A program made the position numbers and the translations under genes. Positions 55,728 through 64,000 of a stretch of 64,000 nt of DNA are shown here, piece by piece. This stretch comes from Pseudomonas brassicacearum. GTDB taxonomy: Bacteria; Pseudomonadota; Gammaproteobacteria; Pseudomonadales; Pseudomonadaceae. A model generated the notes under the pieces. The model was not told the origin of the DNA and did not search any database. It saw only the letters and a list, made by a program, of their open reading frames with translations. The stretch lies in contig NZ_CP045701.2 in assembly GCF_009601685.2 (NCBI RefSeq), positions 2,976,001 through 3,040,000 on the forward strand, written 5' to 3'. The stretch's first letter is position 1. Every line of letters begins with the position of its first letter.

Positions 55728-56377
55728 TCGAAAAAATCTTCGGATGCAAAGCCGACGCTGCAGTTCGCGTCGAACCGCTCGTTGATTCTGATTAGAGTCA
55801 TCCGCTGAGCTTCTTGTGGTGAGGTTGGGAAGAAAGCTCCACCAGGTTCGCTGTGCATGAAAAAATCGCCGAGCTTGGCTCCGCAGTTTTCGCAGTGATT
55901 CATCAGGTAACGGCTGCCTACCGTTTTGCTGTAGGCCTGCTTGAACTTGTTAGTGAAGTGATGGATCTGCTTCGCGACCCCGGGAGAGAGGCTGGCGATA
56001 TTGGAGACCGTTCCGCGATACCCATGGCACTTCCATTCGCCGAGGTTGCTTGTGAGCGCGAAATCTTCGTCCTCATCCTCGTAGTAATCGAACTCTTCGT
56101 GTTGCTCGGGCAGCTTGAACGAAAACACGCGGGTCAAATTAGAACAGCCCCAGCAGTCGGACACTGACTCTATGATGTAGTAATACGGTGCTCTGACACT
56201 AAATTCAGGTCCGTGCTCGAGGTCTGCGTGCTCTGTTACGGGTAGCCATTGAGCCAAGGGGCCGATGTCGACACCCTCGGGGATGTACCAAGTCTTCAGG
56301 CCCGGGTCCCACTTGGCACCGAGTGATTTCGCTTCATCTTTTTCTGAGAAGGGGACTTTCAGATCAATCCTTGCCAT
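55700..56377 (-). CDS. DUF5710-domain protein with zinc-ribbon-like cysteines
   Basis: 225 residues. The first ~35 (MARIDLKVPFSEKDEAKSLG...WYIPEG) are a DUF5710 domain, found on plasmid primases and mobile-element proteins and thought to bind DNA. Two Cys pairs follow, CWGC and CENC, which may bind zinc. Function unknown. The 267 bp upstream (56378-56644) contain nothing recognised. Confidence 0.7.
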   Translation of the reverse strand: MARIDLKVPFSEKDEAKSLGAKWDPGLKTWYIPEGVDIGPLAQWLPVTEHADLEHGPEFSVRAPYYYIIESVSDCWGCSNLTRVFSFKLPEQHEEFDYYEDEDEDFALTSNLGEWKCHGYRGTVSNIASLSPGVAKQIHHFTNKFKQAYSKTVGSRYLMNHCENCGAKLGDFFMHSEPGGAFFPTSPQEAQRMTLIRINERFDANCSVGFASEDFFEWMQVREQP

Positions 56378-56644
56378 TTCTGTATCCGTACGTATTGCTC
56401 ATCAGTAAGCGTCAGATCCCATGCTAGAGCCTTCTAGCCTTGTTGGGGACCTTCGAGTGACAAAGCAGGCTGATGGCGGGATGTGCTGCAATAGCCCGCT
56501 GGTCTGTCTTGGTCAGAGGTTAATTCATAACTGCGCTCAATGGTTGGGTCTTCAATCAGTCTGTATATGTTGCCTGCTAACCGACTATGGCTGTTATCTG
56601 AGGTCGACCAAGTTTAGGCCTTAAAAGGAGGCCTATAACTCGGC

Positions 56645-57058
56645 TCAGGGCAGCAGCCAATTGCTGTTTGGGGTGGTGAACCGGATGCCGACTGCCTGGC
56701 AATGCTCAAGAATCGGCAGAATGTAGGTGATGTTGGTACGGCCCGGCTTGCCTTCTGTTCTGTAACGAGCCGCCTGGCAAAGTGGGCCGGCTTTTTCGTG
56801 CGTATGGTTGGAGCTGATTTCCACAGCTTGTGCTTGGCCGAAATGATTGTTACCGGCGAGGTAGTCCAACGTTTGCTGGAACGCTGCTCGAGTCAGCGCC
56901 AACTGCGAGTCTTCCGATCCGGTCTCAATCACAACGCGATTTGCATCAACGGTCGTGATACGGAAACGGGCGCTACGCGACGGTGTTTGCAGTTCCTTGC
57001 CCTGCAAGCGGCTGATCAATGCCCAGAGAGTGTTGTCGACTTGAATGATGTGCTGCAT
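56645..57058 (-). CDS. Unknown protein
   Basis: 137 residues, no recognised family. An N-terminal beta-rich part (ALISRLQGKELQTPSRSARF) is followed by helix, and the C-terminus ends ILEHCQAVGIRFTTPNSNWL. It lies 50 bp downstream of hxsA on the same strand and may be read with the HXS operon. Confidence 0.55.
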   Translation of the reverse strand: MQHIIQVDNTLWALISRLQGKELQTPSRSARFRITTVDANRVVIETGSEDSQLALTRAAFQQTLDYLAGNNHFGQAQAVEISSNHTHEKAGPLCQAARYRTEGKPGRTNITYILPILEHCQAVGIRFTTPNSNWLLP

Positions 57059-57108
57059 GGGATAATTCCTTCGTTGCTGAACGGACGCTAGCTTTAACCT
57101 GAAGCGAC

Positions 57109-57717
57109 TTATGGAATCTTGATACCTAAAGCATTCAGCGACGGCGTATCCATCCGGCCATTCACGGTCAGCCCACTGTCCATCTGAAAGGCCATCAACG
57201 CACCACGTGTCGCCTTGCCCATCACCCCATCAATGGTGCCTTGGTAATACTGGCGCACCATCAGCGCGGTCTGCACACGGGTGACCAGGTTGCTTTTCTG
57301 CTCATTGGTCGCGCGGCTCTTTGAAGTGCTCGAACTTGTCCCTCTGGTAGTGCCAGACGACTGATAAAGGCTGTTGCTGCTTGAGGTGCTGCTCGAAGCA
57401 CTCGGCGCGCTGTAGCTTCGGGTACTGGTAGCGGGTGGGCTGTAGTAGCGAGGTGCGCTATAGCCACCCGAGCCGCTGTAGTGAGAACTATGCGAGCTAT
57501 GGGATCGGTGTGAACTGTGCGAGCGATGTGCCGCATAGATGTTGACGGTGTCTGGCGCATTGAGCGTATCGGCAAATACCGGGGGCTGTAGCTTGTCGTT
57601 GGGTTGCCAGTTCGCATCGGCGAGCGACAGATGGCCCGCCTGTGCCAGGGTGGTACCTGCCATTGGCAGCAAGCTGATTCCACTGATCAGGACTTTCCAG
57701 CGGTCGAGCAATTTCAC
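57109..57717 (-). CDS. hxsA: His-Xaa-Ser repeat protein HxsA
   Basis: 202 residues from a GTG that overlaps the hxsC stop (GTGA) with AAGGAG 6 bases upstream. Residues 1-27 are a signal peptide ending TTLAQA. Residues 64-79 hold five consecutive His-X-Ser triplets (HRSHSSHRSHSSHSS) with a sixth near-copy. A Ser/Tyr-rich linker follows, and ~143-200 is a peptidoglycan-binding-1 domain (VMGKATRGALMAFQ). In the HXS system the radical-SAM pair is thought to modify this repeat; the product would sit in the periplasm, bound to peptidoglycan. The modification is unknown. Confidence 0.88.
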   Translation of the reverse strand: MKLLDRWKVLISGISLLPMAGTTLAQAGHLSLADANWQPNDKLQPPVFADTLNAPDTVNIYAAHRSHSSHRSHSSHSSHYSGSGGYSAPRYYSPPATSTRSYSAPSASSSTSSSNSLYQSSGTTRGTSSSTSKSRATNEQKSNLVTRVQTALMVRQYYQGTIDGVMGKATRGALMAFQMDSGLTVNGRMDTPSLNALGIKIP

Positions 57718-58949
57718 TGTGCACTCCTTGCATAGGCACTGAAGGCCTCGGTCGATAGTAGTTGTACGCCGCGGCTCTGCCAGCGGTCGTTGTGGGATTT
57801 GAAGAAGCCAGAGCAATGTTTGACGGCAGCGCATTGCTGACAGGTATCGATAAACAGGTTCTTCCAGTCCGAGATGCTCTGGCGGGCGAAACGCGAGAGG
57901 TGGGCCGGGATCAGGCACAGGGGCAAGTTGTAGATCGAAACCGGCACTCCGCGGTTGAACAGGAAATACACGGCCTGGCTCAACGACTCCTGATAGTCCA
58001 ACGGGTCAATCCACAGTTCTTCGTAGTTCTTCCTGGCCAGGCCGGTACTTTCGATACCCATCAGCGCAACATGCCGCACGAAGGGCAGGTTCCTGAACAC
58101 GTAGTTGGCGAGCTCCGGCAAGCGTGGCGTGGTCAGGCGATTGAGCACCACGCGTATCTCGATGATCTGGTTGGCACGCGCCAGGTTGTAAAGACCTTGC
58201 AGGGTTTCGCTAAACGCGCCGGGAGCCTGCACCACATGGTCATGGTCTTCGGCATTGTCGGCATACAGCGGAATACCCCAGCTCAACTGAGGGTGGTCGA
58301 TAGTAGAGAGTGCTTGGATCCAGCTCGGATCTTTGAACAGGCGCCCATTGCTGAGCACATGAATGGATTTCTGCGGCAAAACGGCTTTGCACTTGGCCAG
58401 AGTTTCGAGTAGGCCGTCGCGATAGAGTGTTGGCTCGCCGCCGCTGATGCCCAGGTTTTCCTCGCCCGGGTCCATCAGGTCGATCAGCCGAAGGTTTTCC
58501 TCGATGTGCCAACGGTCATCGATATCTTTGGGCGGCTGCGAGCACATCAGGCAGAGGCTGTTGCAACGATCGGTCATGAACAGCAGGTTGCTGTCCGAGC
58601 CTCGTCGATACAGCACTCGCACCAAAGCGTTGCCTGGTGTGATGGCAATGACATCGCCGGGCTGCACGACATCCGCATCTTTGGGTGTGTGCAGGTGTAG
58701 CCGCTCGCTGTCGAAGTCGCCAATCAATGGCTCTGGGGTCAGGAATCCACCCACGGGCAATGAAAGCAGGTTCGGACTCCGTAGCCGTTCTTGGTTTGGC
58801 AGCCAAAGCAGCAGCTCACCGACCTCAGCGTTTCCGGCACATACAGCCAGGCCTTGTTCGATAAACTCATCCAGGGTGATGACTTTGAGCAGCTTTGGCT
58901 CATCCAGGTGATAGATTTCGAAATGGGTATCTTTGCGCAGCATCGCCAT
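57714..58949 (-). CDS. hxsC: Radical SAM/SPASM maturase HxsC
   Basis: 411 residues. The radical-SAM Cys motif is CNSLCLMC, followed by GISGGEPTL (SAM-binding). C-terminal CQQCAAVKHC is a SPASM-like cluster motif. The start shares a base with the hxsB stop (TGATG). It is one of two radical enzymes expected to act on HxsA. Confidence 0.9.
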   Translation of the reverse strand: MAMLRKDTHFEIYHLDEPKLLKVITLDEFIEQGLAVCAGNAEVGELLLWLPNQERLRSPNLLSLPVGGFLTPEPLIGDFDSERLHLHTPKDADVVQPGDVIAITPGNALVRVLYRRGSDSNLLFMTDRCNSLCLMCSQPPKDIDDRWHIEENLRLIDLMDPGEENLGISGGEPTLYRDGLLETLAKCKAVLPQKSIHVLSNGRLFKDPSWIQALSTIDHPQLSWGIPLYADNAEDHDHVVQAPGAFSETLQGLYNLARANQIIEIRVVLNRLTTPRLPELANYVFRNLPFVRHVALMGIESTGLARKNYEELWIDPLDYQESLSQAVYFLFNRGVPVSIYNLPLCLIPAHLSRFARQSISDWKNLFIDTCQQCAAVKHCSGFFKSHNDRWQSRGVQLLSTEAFSAYARSAQ

Positions 58950-60436
58950 CAGCCCCTGTAACCCGGGAACCGAACATCGCTGTAGGAGCGCCTGTTCAAC
59001 CAGGACAACAGCACCCTCTGCGCGTTGTCGTCGCCATCGCGAAGCAGGCCGAATAAATGCTTCAGCAGTCCCATGTTCTTCTTGCAGAAGCTGCTGAACA
59101 CCCGGTGTCCGATTGGGTCGCCTTGGCGCGCATAGTGTTCGATGGGGTCTGCGCCGCAGTAGGGGACCAGTGCGCAGTCCGAGCAGCCCGGCAGTGCCTC
59201 CGCAACACCACTGGCAAGCAATGCCTCCATGACGGGCGATGCCAGTAGTTCAGACAAGTGTTGCTGTACGGTGCCGAGCCTCAAGCCATCTTCACCCATC
59301 TCCAGCAACATTCGGGCTTCGTCCGAGGGATAGACATAACCGTCATAGTTGTAAACCAACGCCGCAGTGCCTGCGCCAGCAGGGGAGCGCAGGTCCACAT
59401 AGCCGGAGGAGAAGGGCGTGAGGATGTTCTTCAGCAGCAGGCTCGTGTAACTCTCCGACAGGTACACGCCCTGCTGGTTGATACGCAGCAAATAGTCCAG
59501 TGCCTTCTTGTAGAAGGCCAGGTATCGCTCAATCGGGTAATCAAGTCGATGGGCACTCTTGGTGGCAAACCCATAAGGGCTCAGAGGCCGAAGCGAGATG
59601 CTGGAGAAGCCCTGGCTTACATACTCATCGATGATCGCTTCAGGTTGTTCGAGGCTTCTTGAAGTCAGCGTGGTCAGCGCGGAAACTGCATCATGGCCAA
59701 GGCGCTGACGGACCCACTGGATGCCTTTTACAGTGCGTTCGTAGGAGTCTCGTGACGGGGTAGGGCGGTTGGCATTGTGCAAGGGCGCCGGCCCATCGAG
59801 CGAGGTCGAAAATTGGATGCGATTTTGTTCTGCGAAGTCGAGTATTTCCTCCGTCAGGTGGTGCAGCGTGGTGGTGATGACGAACTGGATATCCCGTTGT
59901 TCGACCACGTTCCGTTCAGCGACCCATTCGACAATCTGGCGGACGCGCTCGAAGGCCAGAAGCGGCTCGCCACCCTGAAACTCCACAGTCAGGGCGGGAG
60001 CGTTCGATTCGAACAGGCGATCGACCGCCGCCTGTGCATCCGCTTCCGACAGGTCGTGGCCGGATCCTCCCAGAGGGGCTCGCGACACCTGGCAGTACTG
60101 GCAGGTGTGGTTGCAGCGCAATGTAACCACGAACAAGTGCAGTGCAGGGCCCTGGAAGAGGAAGTCCTTGCGGCTGCGATACTGCGCGGCCATTTCCGGG
60201 AACGGGTCGTGGCGGGCTGGTTCGTAGATGAAGTGGCGGGCCAGCAGGTCCTTGTAAAAAGGCGTACTTGCTTGAACGTCGAAGTAACTGAGAGCTCGTA
60301 ATTGCGCGTCGTTCACGTGCATGTACTCACCGGTATCGGAGGTGAGCAGGATGTCACGTTCATGTCCCGTGTTCATGCGCATGAATCGAAAAGGCAGCAA
60401 GCGGTAGTGCTTGGCGTCTGTCGCAATCAGTGTCAC
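58949..60436 (-). CDS. hxsB: Radical SAM/SPASM maturase HxsB
   Basis: About 495 residues. The radical-SAM motif is CNHTCQYC, then VEFQGGEPLL; the SPASM region has CSDCALVPYCGAD and a late Cys in FSSFCKKN. The start is ambiguous: a GTG at 60436 overlaps the hxsD stop (GTGA), and an in-frame ATG at 60451 is 5 codons upstream. I chose the coupled GTG. It is the partner of HxsC in maturing the His-Xaa-Ser repeat. Confidence 0.9.
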   Translation of the reverse strand: MTLIATDAKHYRLLPFRFMRMNTGHERDILLTSDTGEYMHVNDAQLRALSYFDVQASTPFYKDLLARHFIYEPARHDPFPEMAAQYRSRKDFLFQGPALHLFVVTLRCNHTCQYCQVSRAPLGGSGHDLSEADAQAAVDRLFESNAPALTVEFQGGEPLLAFERVRQIVEWVAERNVVEQRDIQFVITTTLHHLTEEILDFAEQNRIQFSTSLDGPAPLHNANRPTPSRDSYERTVKGIQWVRQRLGHDAVSALTTLTSRSLEQPEAIIDEYVSQGFSSISLRPLSPYGFATKSAHRLDYPIERYLAFYKKALDYLLRINQQGVYLSESYTSLLLKNILTPFSSGYVDLRSPAGAGTAALVYNYDGYVYPSDEARMLLEMGEDGLRLGTVQQHLSELLASPVMEALLASGVAEALPGCSDCALVPYCGADPIEHYARQGDPIGHRVFSSFCKKNMGLLKHLFGLLRDGDDNAQRVLLSWLNRRSYSDVRFPGYRG

Positions 60437-60732
60437 TGCGAAACCCCACATCCAGCGAGTGCGGCTCGGGCCAGGACTTCGCGCAACCCTGCTGTTTCGC
60501 GGTTGATATGGTCGCGTAGGGCGAAGTCGTTCAGATGCTGGAGGATCAGCGAGTGAGCCTGCTCCGGGGAAAGCGTTAGCCTTGCTTCGGCGGGGTGGGC
60601 CGTGAGACTTATCTGATTGGTTTCAATACCGACCTGGATCGCGACAGTGTCGGCAAGGGAATAAGCGGCGCGTTGCACCACGCTGAGCGGGTAGGCTTCG
60701 CTGTCGAGTTTCAGCGTGACAGGCCATGTCAT
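60433..60732 (-). CDS. hxsD: HXS system protein HxsD
   Basis: 99 residues, first gene of the leftward HXS operon, with AAGGAG 8 bases before the start. It matches the short HxsD family (AAYSLADTVAIQVGIETN, then an acidic helical C-terminus), possibly a peptide-chaperone-like helper of the maturases. A fragment of a second copy is at 45211-45297. Confidence 0.87.
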   Translation of the reverse strand: MTWPVTLKLDSEAYPLSVVQRAAYSLADTVAIQVGIETNQISLTAHPAEARLTLSPEQAHSLILQHLNDFALRDHINRETAGLREVLARAALAGCGVSQ

Positions 60733-60855
60733 CGGAACCGCTCCTTCAAATCCGTTGGAAACGTGTGGATTTTGCAGGTTGCCGAGGCATTATGCCATCA
60801 TAACTTTTTACATTTGCACGCATTTGTCCAGCGTGGTGGGTGGTGCGCTCACTAC

Positions 60856-61077
60856 GGCTCGGTCATTGATACGGGTAGGGTCGAGGGTTCATATCTCCCT
60901 CAGTCCACCCATCTTCATCTATAACCTGCTTGGCCTCAGGCTGGGGGCATCCTTTTCAAACCATCCATAGCATGCCCTCAGATGTGCCCCCAATGGGGCA
61001 ATCCACTGGAAGTGAATGGAGCTCCATGGTTTGTGGAAAAGCAAAAATGATCAACTGAACCGCCTGCCCGACAACGC
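60856..61077. repeat. Right copy of the 220-bp direct repeat, next to mexT
   Basis: Matches 45301-45520 with scattered differences and abuts the mexT stop codon. The stretch 60733-61077 contains no gene; it includes the hxsD promoter region. Confidence 0.85.
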
Positions 61078-61107
61078 CTAAAGACTCTCAGGATCGCCGA
61101 AAAACAT
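61078..61107. other. Putative attachment core at the 3' end of mexT
   Basis: Thirty bp covering the mexT stop and the codons for MFFGDPESL. Near-identical copies start at 30470, 32541, 45521 and 55379. Each copy regenerates an intact C-terminus and stop, as expected for integration into the end of a gene. Confidence 0.75.
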
Positions 61108-61992
61108 CTGAATCCGCGACCGCAACCAGCGCTCCCCAGGGTCGTTGTCCTGGGAGCCGCGCCAGGCCATGTGCAGCTCGAAGCTGCGCACCGGTATGGG
61201 CGGGTCTTCGGCGCGTACGCCGCCGGCGGCGGTCAGCGCGTCGGCAGTGTAGTCGGGTACGGTGGCGATGATGTCGGTGCCCGACAGCAGCGTGCTCAGG
61301 CCGTTGAATTGCGGCACGGCCAGCACCACGTGGCGCTTGCGCTCGAGTTTGGCCAGTTCTTCGTCGATGAAGCCGCTCAAGTCACCGGCGAAGGACACCA
61401 AGGCATGGGGACGAGCGCAGAACTCGTCCAGGGTCAGACGTCCCGGCGCGGTGTCGGCTCGCAACACCTTGGGCAAGCTGCGTCGCAGGACCTTGCGCTT
61501 GGCGTTGGCCGGCAGGTCGTCGGTGTAGCTGACGCCGATGGAGATTTCACCGGATGCCAGCAAACCGGGCATCAAAATATAGTTGACCCGGCGCACCACC
61601 AGCACAATGCCGGGCGCTTCGGCCCGCAGGCGTTTGAGCAGCATCGGCAGCAGGGCGAATTCAGCGTCGTCCGACAGGCCAATGCGAAACACCGAGGTGC
61701 TGGTGGCCGGGTCGAATTCCGCCGCACGGCTGACCGCCGTGGAAATCGAATCCAGGGCCGGGGAGAGCAGGGCGAAGATCTCGACCGCCCGGGCCGAAGG
61801 CTCCATGCTGCGGCCGGTACGTACGAACAACGGGTCATCGAACAGGCTGCGCAGGCGCGATAGCGCGGCGCTGATGGCCGGCTGGCCTAGGAACAGTTTC
61901 TCGGCCGCGCGAGTCACACTGCGTTCATGCATCAATGTTTCGAACACGATCAACAGGTTCAGATCGACACGCCGCAGGTCATTACGATTCAT
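61078..61992 (-). CDS. mexT: MexT, LysR-type activator of the MexEF-OprN efflux pump
   Basis: 304-residue LysR regulator. Start MNRNDLRRVDLNLLIVFETL (the known MexT N-terminus), helix-turn-helix SVTRAAEKLFLGQPAISAALSRL, effector domain from ~95. In Pseudomonas it activates mexEF-oprN and the divergent mexS in response to disulfide/electrophile stress. The fold is complete. Its last codons, QMFFGDPESL and TAG, are the sequence repeated across the island, so the island is inserted exactly at the end of this gene. mexEF-oprN, which would normally follow, is displaced or absent. Confidence 0.93.
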   Translation of the reverse strand: MNRNDLRRVDLNLLIVFETLMHERSVTRAAEKLFLGQPAISAALSRLRSLFDDPLFVRTGRSMEPSARAVEIFALLSPALDSISTAVSRAAEFDPATSTSVFRIGLSDDAEFALLPMLLKRLRAEAPGIVLVVRRVNYILMPGLLASGEISIGVSYTDDLPANAKRKVLRRSLPKVLRADTAPGRLTLDEFCARPHALVSFAGDLSGFIDEELAKLERKRHVVLAVPQFNGLSTLLSGTDIIATVPDYTADALTAAGGVRAEDPPIPVRSFELHMAWRGSQDNDPGERWLRSRIQMFFGDPESL

Positions 61993-62249
61993 CTGGAGTC
62001 CTGGCAGATTCGGCAAGCTTGACGTGAGCGGCCATATGGGAACAATGGCCGGCATGAATCTTACGGGGAAAGGCTGGTACTCTGCACCGGCTAATTGAGT
62101 TTTCTTAGGTTAAGTCCTACAGGATTGGTTGGTTTTTCTTGCTGCGGAATCAATGACAGGCATGTCGACTATTAATAGCCACTGATGGTCTTGGGCACAA
62201 AGCCCGGATAGAGTTCATGGCATTAGAGGTTACTTTGACGAGGTTTGCG

Positions 62250-63275
62250 ATGTCCCGCACGATCCGTTTTCACAAGTTTGGTGGTGCCGAGGTGCTCAAA
62301 TGCGAAGAGCATGCGGCGGCTCTTCCTGCGCCAGGAGAAGTGCAGGTCCGCGTCGAAGCGATCGGCATCAGTTGGTACGACATTTTGTGGCGCCAGAACC
62401 TGGCGTCGTCCCAGGCGCGCCTGCCTTCGGGCCTGGGTCATGAAATGGCCGGTGTGGTAACGGCCGTTGGCGACGGGGTCGATGATTTGGCCGTGGGCGA
62501 CAAGGTCGCCAGCTTCCCGGCCGAGAGCCCGAACGATTATCCGGTGTACGGTGAAGTCATCGTGCTGCCACGCACCGCCCTGACCCGTTATCCCGACGTG
62601 CTCAGCCCGATCGAAGCCGCTGTGCATTACACGCCACTGCTGATCGCGTATTTCGCCTACATGGACCTGGCGCGGGTCAAGCCGGGGCAATTCGCCCTGG
62701 TTACCGATGCCAGTCATTGCGCCGGTCCTTCCTTCGTACAACTGGGCAAGGCCCTGGGTGTGCGGGTGATCGCCGCTACCAAGACGGCTGACGAGCGTGA
62801 GTACCTGTTATCGCTGGGCGCCGAGAAGGTCATCGTCACCGAAGAGCAGGACTTGCTGATGCAAATCAACAAGCTCACCGACAACCGTGGCGTCGATGTG
62901 GTATTCGACGGTCTCGGCGGGCCGCAGATGTCGCTGCTGGGCGACGTGCTGGCACCGCGCGGCAGCCTGGTGCTGTATGGCTTGCAGGGCGGCAACCAGA
63001 CGCCGTTTCCAGCCTGCGCGGCGTTCCAGAAGAACATTCAGTTCTTTGTGCACTGCATCGGCAATTTCACCGGCAAGCCGGAACTGGGCATTCTCCAGGA
63101 CCAGGTGGCCTTGCAACGAGCACTGCGCGATATCAACCAACTGACCGCCGACCGTGTGCTGCTGCCACTCAAGACTCGGGTCTTCCCGTTTTCCGAGTTT
63201 GTCGAGGCTCATCGTTACATGGGTGAATGCCCTTGCCGTGAGCGTGTTGCCCTTCAGGTCGTCGACCCGGCCTGA
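62250..63275 (+). CDS. mexS: MexS-like zinc-independent medium-chain oxidoreductase
   Basis: 341-residue quinone-oxidoreductase-like MDR enzyme. GHEMAGVVTAVGDGVDDLAVGDKVAS, the nucleotide-binding VTDASHCAGPSFVQLGKALG and VDVVFDGLGGPQM are visible; the structural-zinc cysteines are absent. It is thought to detoxify an electrophile that otherwise activates MexT. The start MSRTIRF is preferred (GAGG 6 bases upstream) over the ATG at 62217. It is divergent from mexT, as in P. aeruginosa. Confidence 0.9.
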   Translation: MSRTIRFHKFGGAEVLKCEEHAAALPAPGEVQVRVEAIGISWYDILWRQNLASSQARLPSGLGHEMAGVVTAVGDGVDDLAVGDKVASFPAESPNDYPVYGEVIVLPRTALTRYPDVLSPIEAAVHYTPLLIAYFAYMDLARVKPGQFALVTDASHCAGPSFVQLGKALGVRVIAATKTADEREYLLSLGAEKVIVTEEQDLLMQINKLTDNRGVDVVFDGLGGPQMSLLGDVLAPRGSLVLYGLQGGNQTPFPACAAFQKNIQFFVHCIGNFTGKPELGILQDQVALQRALRDINQLTADRVLLPLKTRVFPFSEFVEAHRYMGECPCRERVALQVVDPA

Positions 63276-63285
63276 ACCCTGTCTT

Positions 63286-63315
63286 GCGCAAGAGTCATCA
63301 CCCGGGCTCTTGCGC
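63286..63315. terminator. Inverted repeat downstream of mexS
   Basis: GCGCAAGAG and CTCTTGCGC flank a 12-base loop, 10 bp after the mexS stop. No T-run follows, so the terminator call rests on hairpin and position. Confidence 0.6.
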
Positions 63316-63947
63316 TGCCTTCGTCCTGACACTCCCTCCTTTCTTACGGCACCTCCTGCCTGGCGGTGCTGCGTTCGTACCTCACCTTTCGCGTCTTCAA
63401 TGGCCTGTCACGGTTCGTTCAAGACTGAAACGGTCTGTCGGCCAACATCTGAACTGGTTTTTGCCCTCAATCTGTATCTTCTAATCATTGTTTAAGTCTT
63501 GATAATTGAACGCTGATTTCCATATCAAGGAAGAAGTCGTGGTGCGGTATAACTTTTTCGAAGGTTTTCATCCTTCAAGATGCATTCAAGGGGCAATGAG
63601 CATTAATGGGTGCGAGGCTATCTATCGACTCTGGGGAAAACAGGGTGGGGTAGAGGGTCAATTGAAGTTCGGCAAGTTCTTTGTTTCTCGTACTCATTGT
63701 CTGTGGGACGTTGTCGGAATTCTCCTAGGACGTACCCTGCGGTCGGTTAGGTCCCCGGTTTCCGCTGCTTTCGGCGGGAGTGCGATGGGGTGTGATCCGA
63801 CTCTCAGTATATGTATCAAATAATTACGACAGGCAATGCTTGAGCGTATTGCTAATACTCTTTGAGTGCTAGAACAACCATCTAGACCAACACGTCGCGC
63901 AGTCACGTTGGTGCGGATGCGACGCCGATAGTTGAATTTCCAGGTAA
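63316..63947. other. Interval without recognised features
   Basis: More A/T-rich than its surroundings. Short open frames here have no binding sites and no familiar motifs. I see no gene, repeat or RNA. Confidence 0.6.
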
Positions 63948-64000
63948 ATGGCTATGAGTGCAATTCATGAGCAGGCAATGACTCACGTGTATCAACAGAT
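63948..64000 (+). CDS. Possible start of a gene cut by the window edge
   Basis: ATG at 63948 opens MAMSAIHEQAMTHVYQQ to the last base; a weak CAGGTAA precedes it. Too short to identify. Confidence 0.3.
   Translation, partial: MAMSAIHEQAMTHVYQQ

Noticed and set aside
62110..62200. MexT binding box in the mexT-mexS intergenic region
   Set aside because: GTCGAC-TATT-AAT is present, but the spacing to ATCA does not match the published arrangement well enough to call.
63506..63823. 105-codon frame after mexS
   Set aside because: No recognisable domain, no ribosome binding site, and composition unlike neighbouring genes; not supported.

Overview
The window looks like chromosome of a fluorescent-type Pseudomonas. 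It is GC-rich, and at the right edge it carries a recognisable mexT-mexS pair (LysR regulator and divergent oxidoreductase). Genes are densely packed, with overlapping starts and typical AGGAG-type ribosome binding sites.

Layout. (1) 1-9.8 kb: the 3' part of an RND efflux transporter, a FabF-type ketoacyl synthase, a cytochrome b561, and an amine-catabolism group (class III aminotransferase, aldehyde dehydrogenase, AraC regulator, APC permease) with a haloacid-dehalogenase-type HAD. (2) 10.6-30.4 kb: a stress and low-oxygen block resembling the lxa (low-oxygen-activated) locus of Burkholderia. It holds a HAD-HerA-like ATPase fusion, a BCAM0308-family protein, a GroEL paralogue, a small-molecule kinase-like protein, an acetyl-CoA synthetase with pyruvate-dehydrogenase-like E1a/E1b/E2 and an acyl carrier protein, PRPP synthetase, two phosphoribosyltransferases, a tandem universal stress protein, an alpha/beta hydrolase, an erythromycin-esterase homologue, a triple-BON protein and a P-type ATPase fused to hemerythrin. 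Five perfect or near-perfect Anr/FNR boxes (TTGAY-N4-ATCAA) lie in its three divergent promoter regions, and a weaker one lies before the BON gene. (3) 30.4-61.1 kb: an accreted genomic island. The last 30 bp of mexT, which encode its C-terminus and stop, recur at 30470, 32541, 45521 and 55379. These copies cut the island into four modules with no integrase in view.

Modules. M1 (30.5-32.5 kb): epimerase, MerR regulator, truncated aldehyde dehydrogenase relic. M2 (32.5-45.5 kb): parDE, a cN-I-like 5'-nucleotidase, an IS3 relic, then an operon whose first product (1718 aa) joins an SF1 helicase to a topoisomerase IA-like region. That region lacks the catalytic tyrosine; the next, overlapping gene supplies an ITYPRTDG motif. 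A predicted beta-propeller protein, a small HTH protein and an unknown protein follow. M3 (45.5-55.4 kb): a Septu-like HNH/ATPase pair, diverging from a four-gene set ending in a membrane-anchored SF1 helicase. M4 (55.4-61.1 kb): a DUF5710 protein and a complete His-Xaa-Ser (hxsD-hxsB-hxsC-hxsA) radical-SAM cluster. (4) 61.1-64 kb: mexT, mexS and an apparently empty stretch.

The strongest candidates for undescribed biology are the helicase/split-topoisomerase operon in M2 and the membrane-anchored helicase operon in M3. Both sit in a defence-island context. All functional assignments are from reading motifs; no database search was possible.
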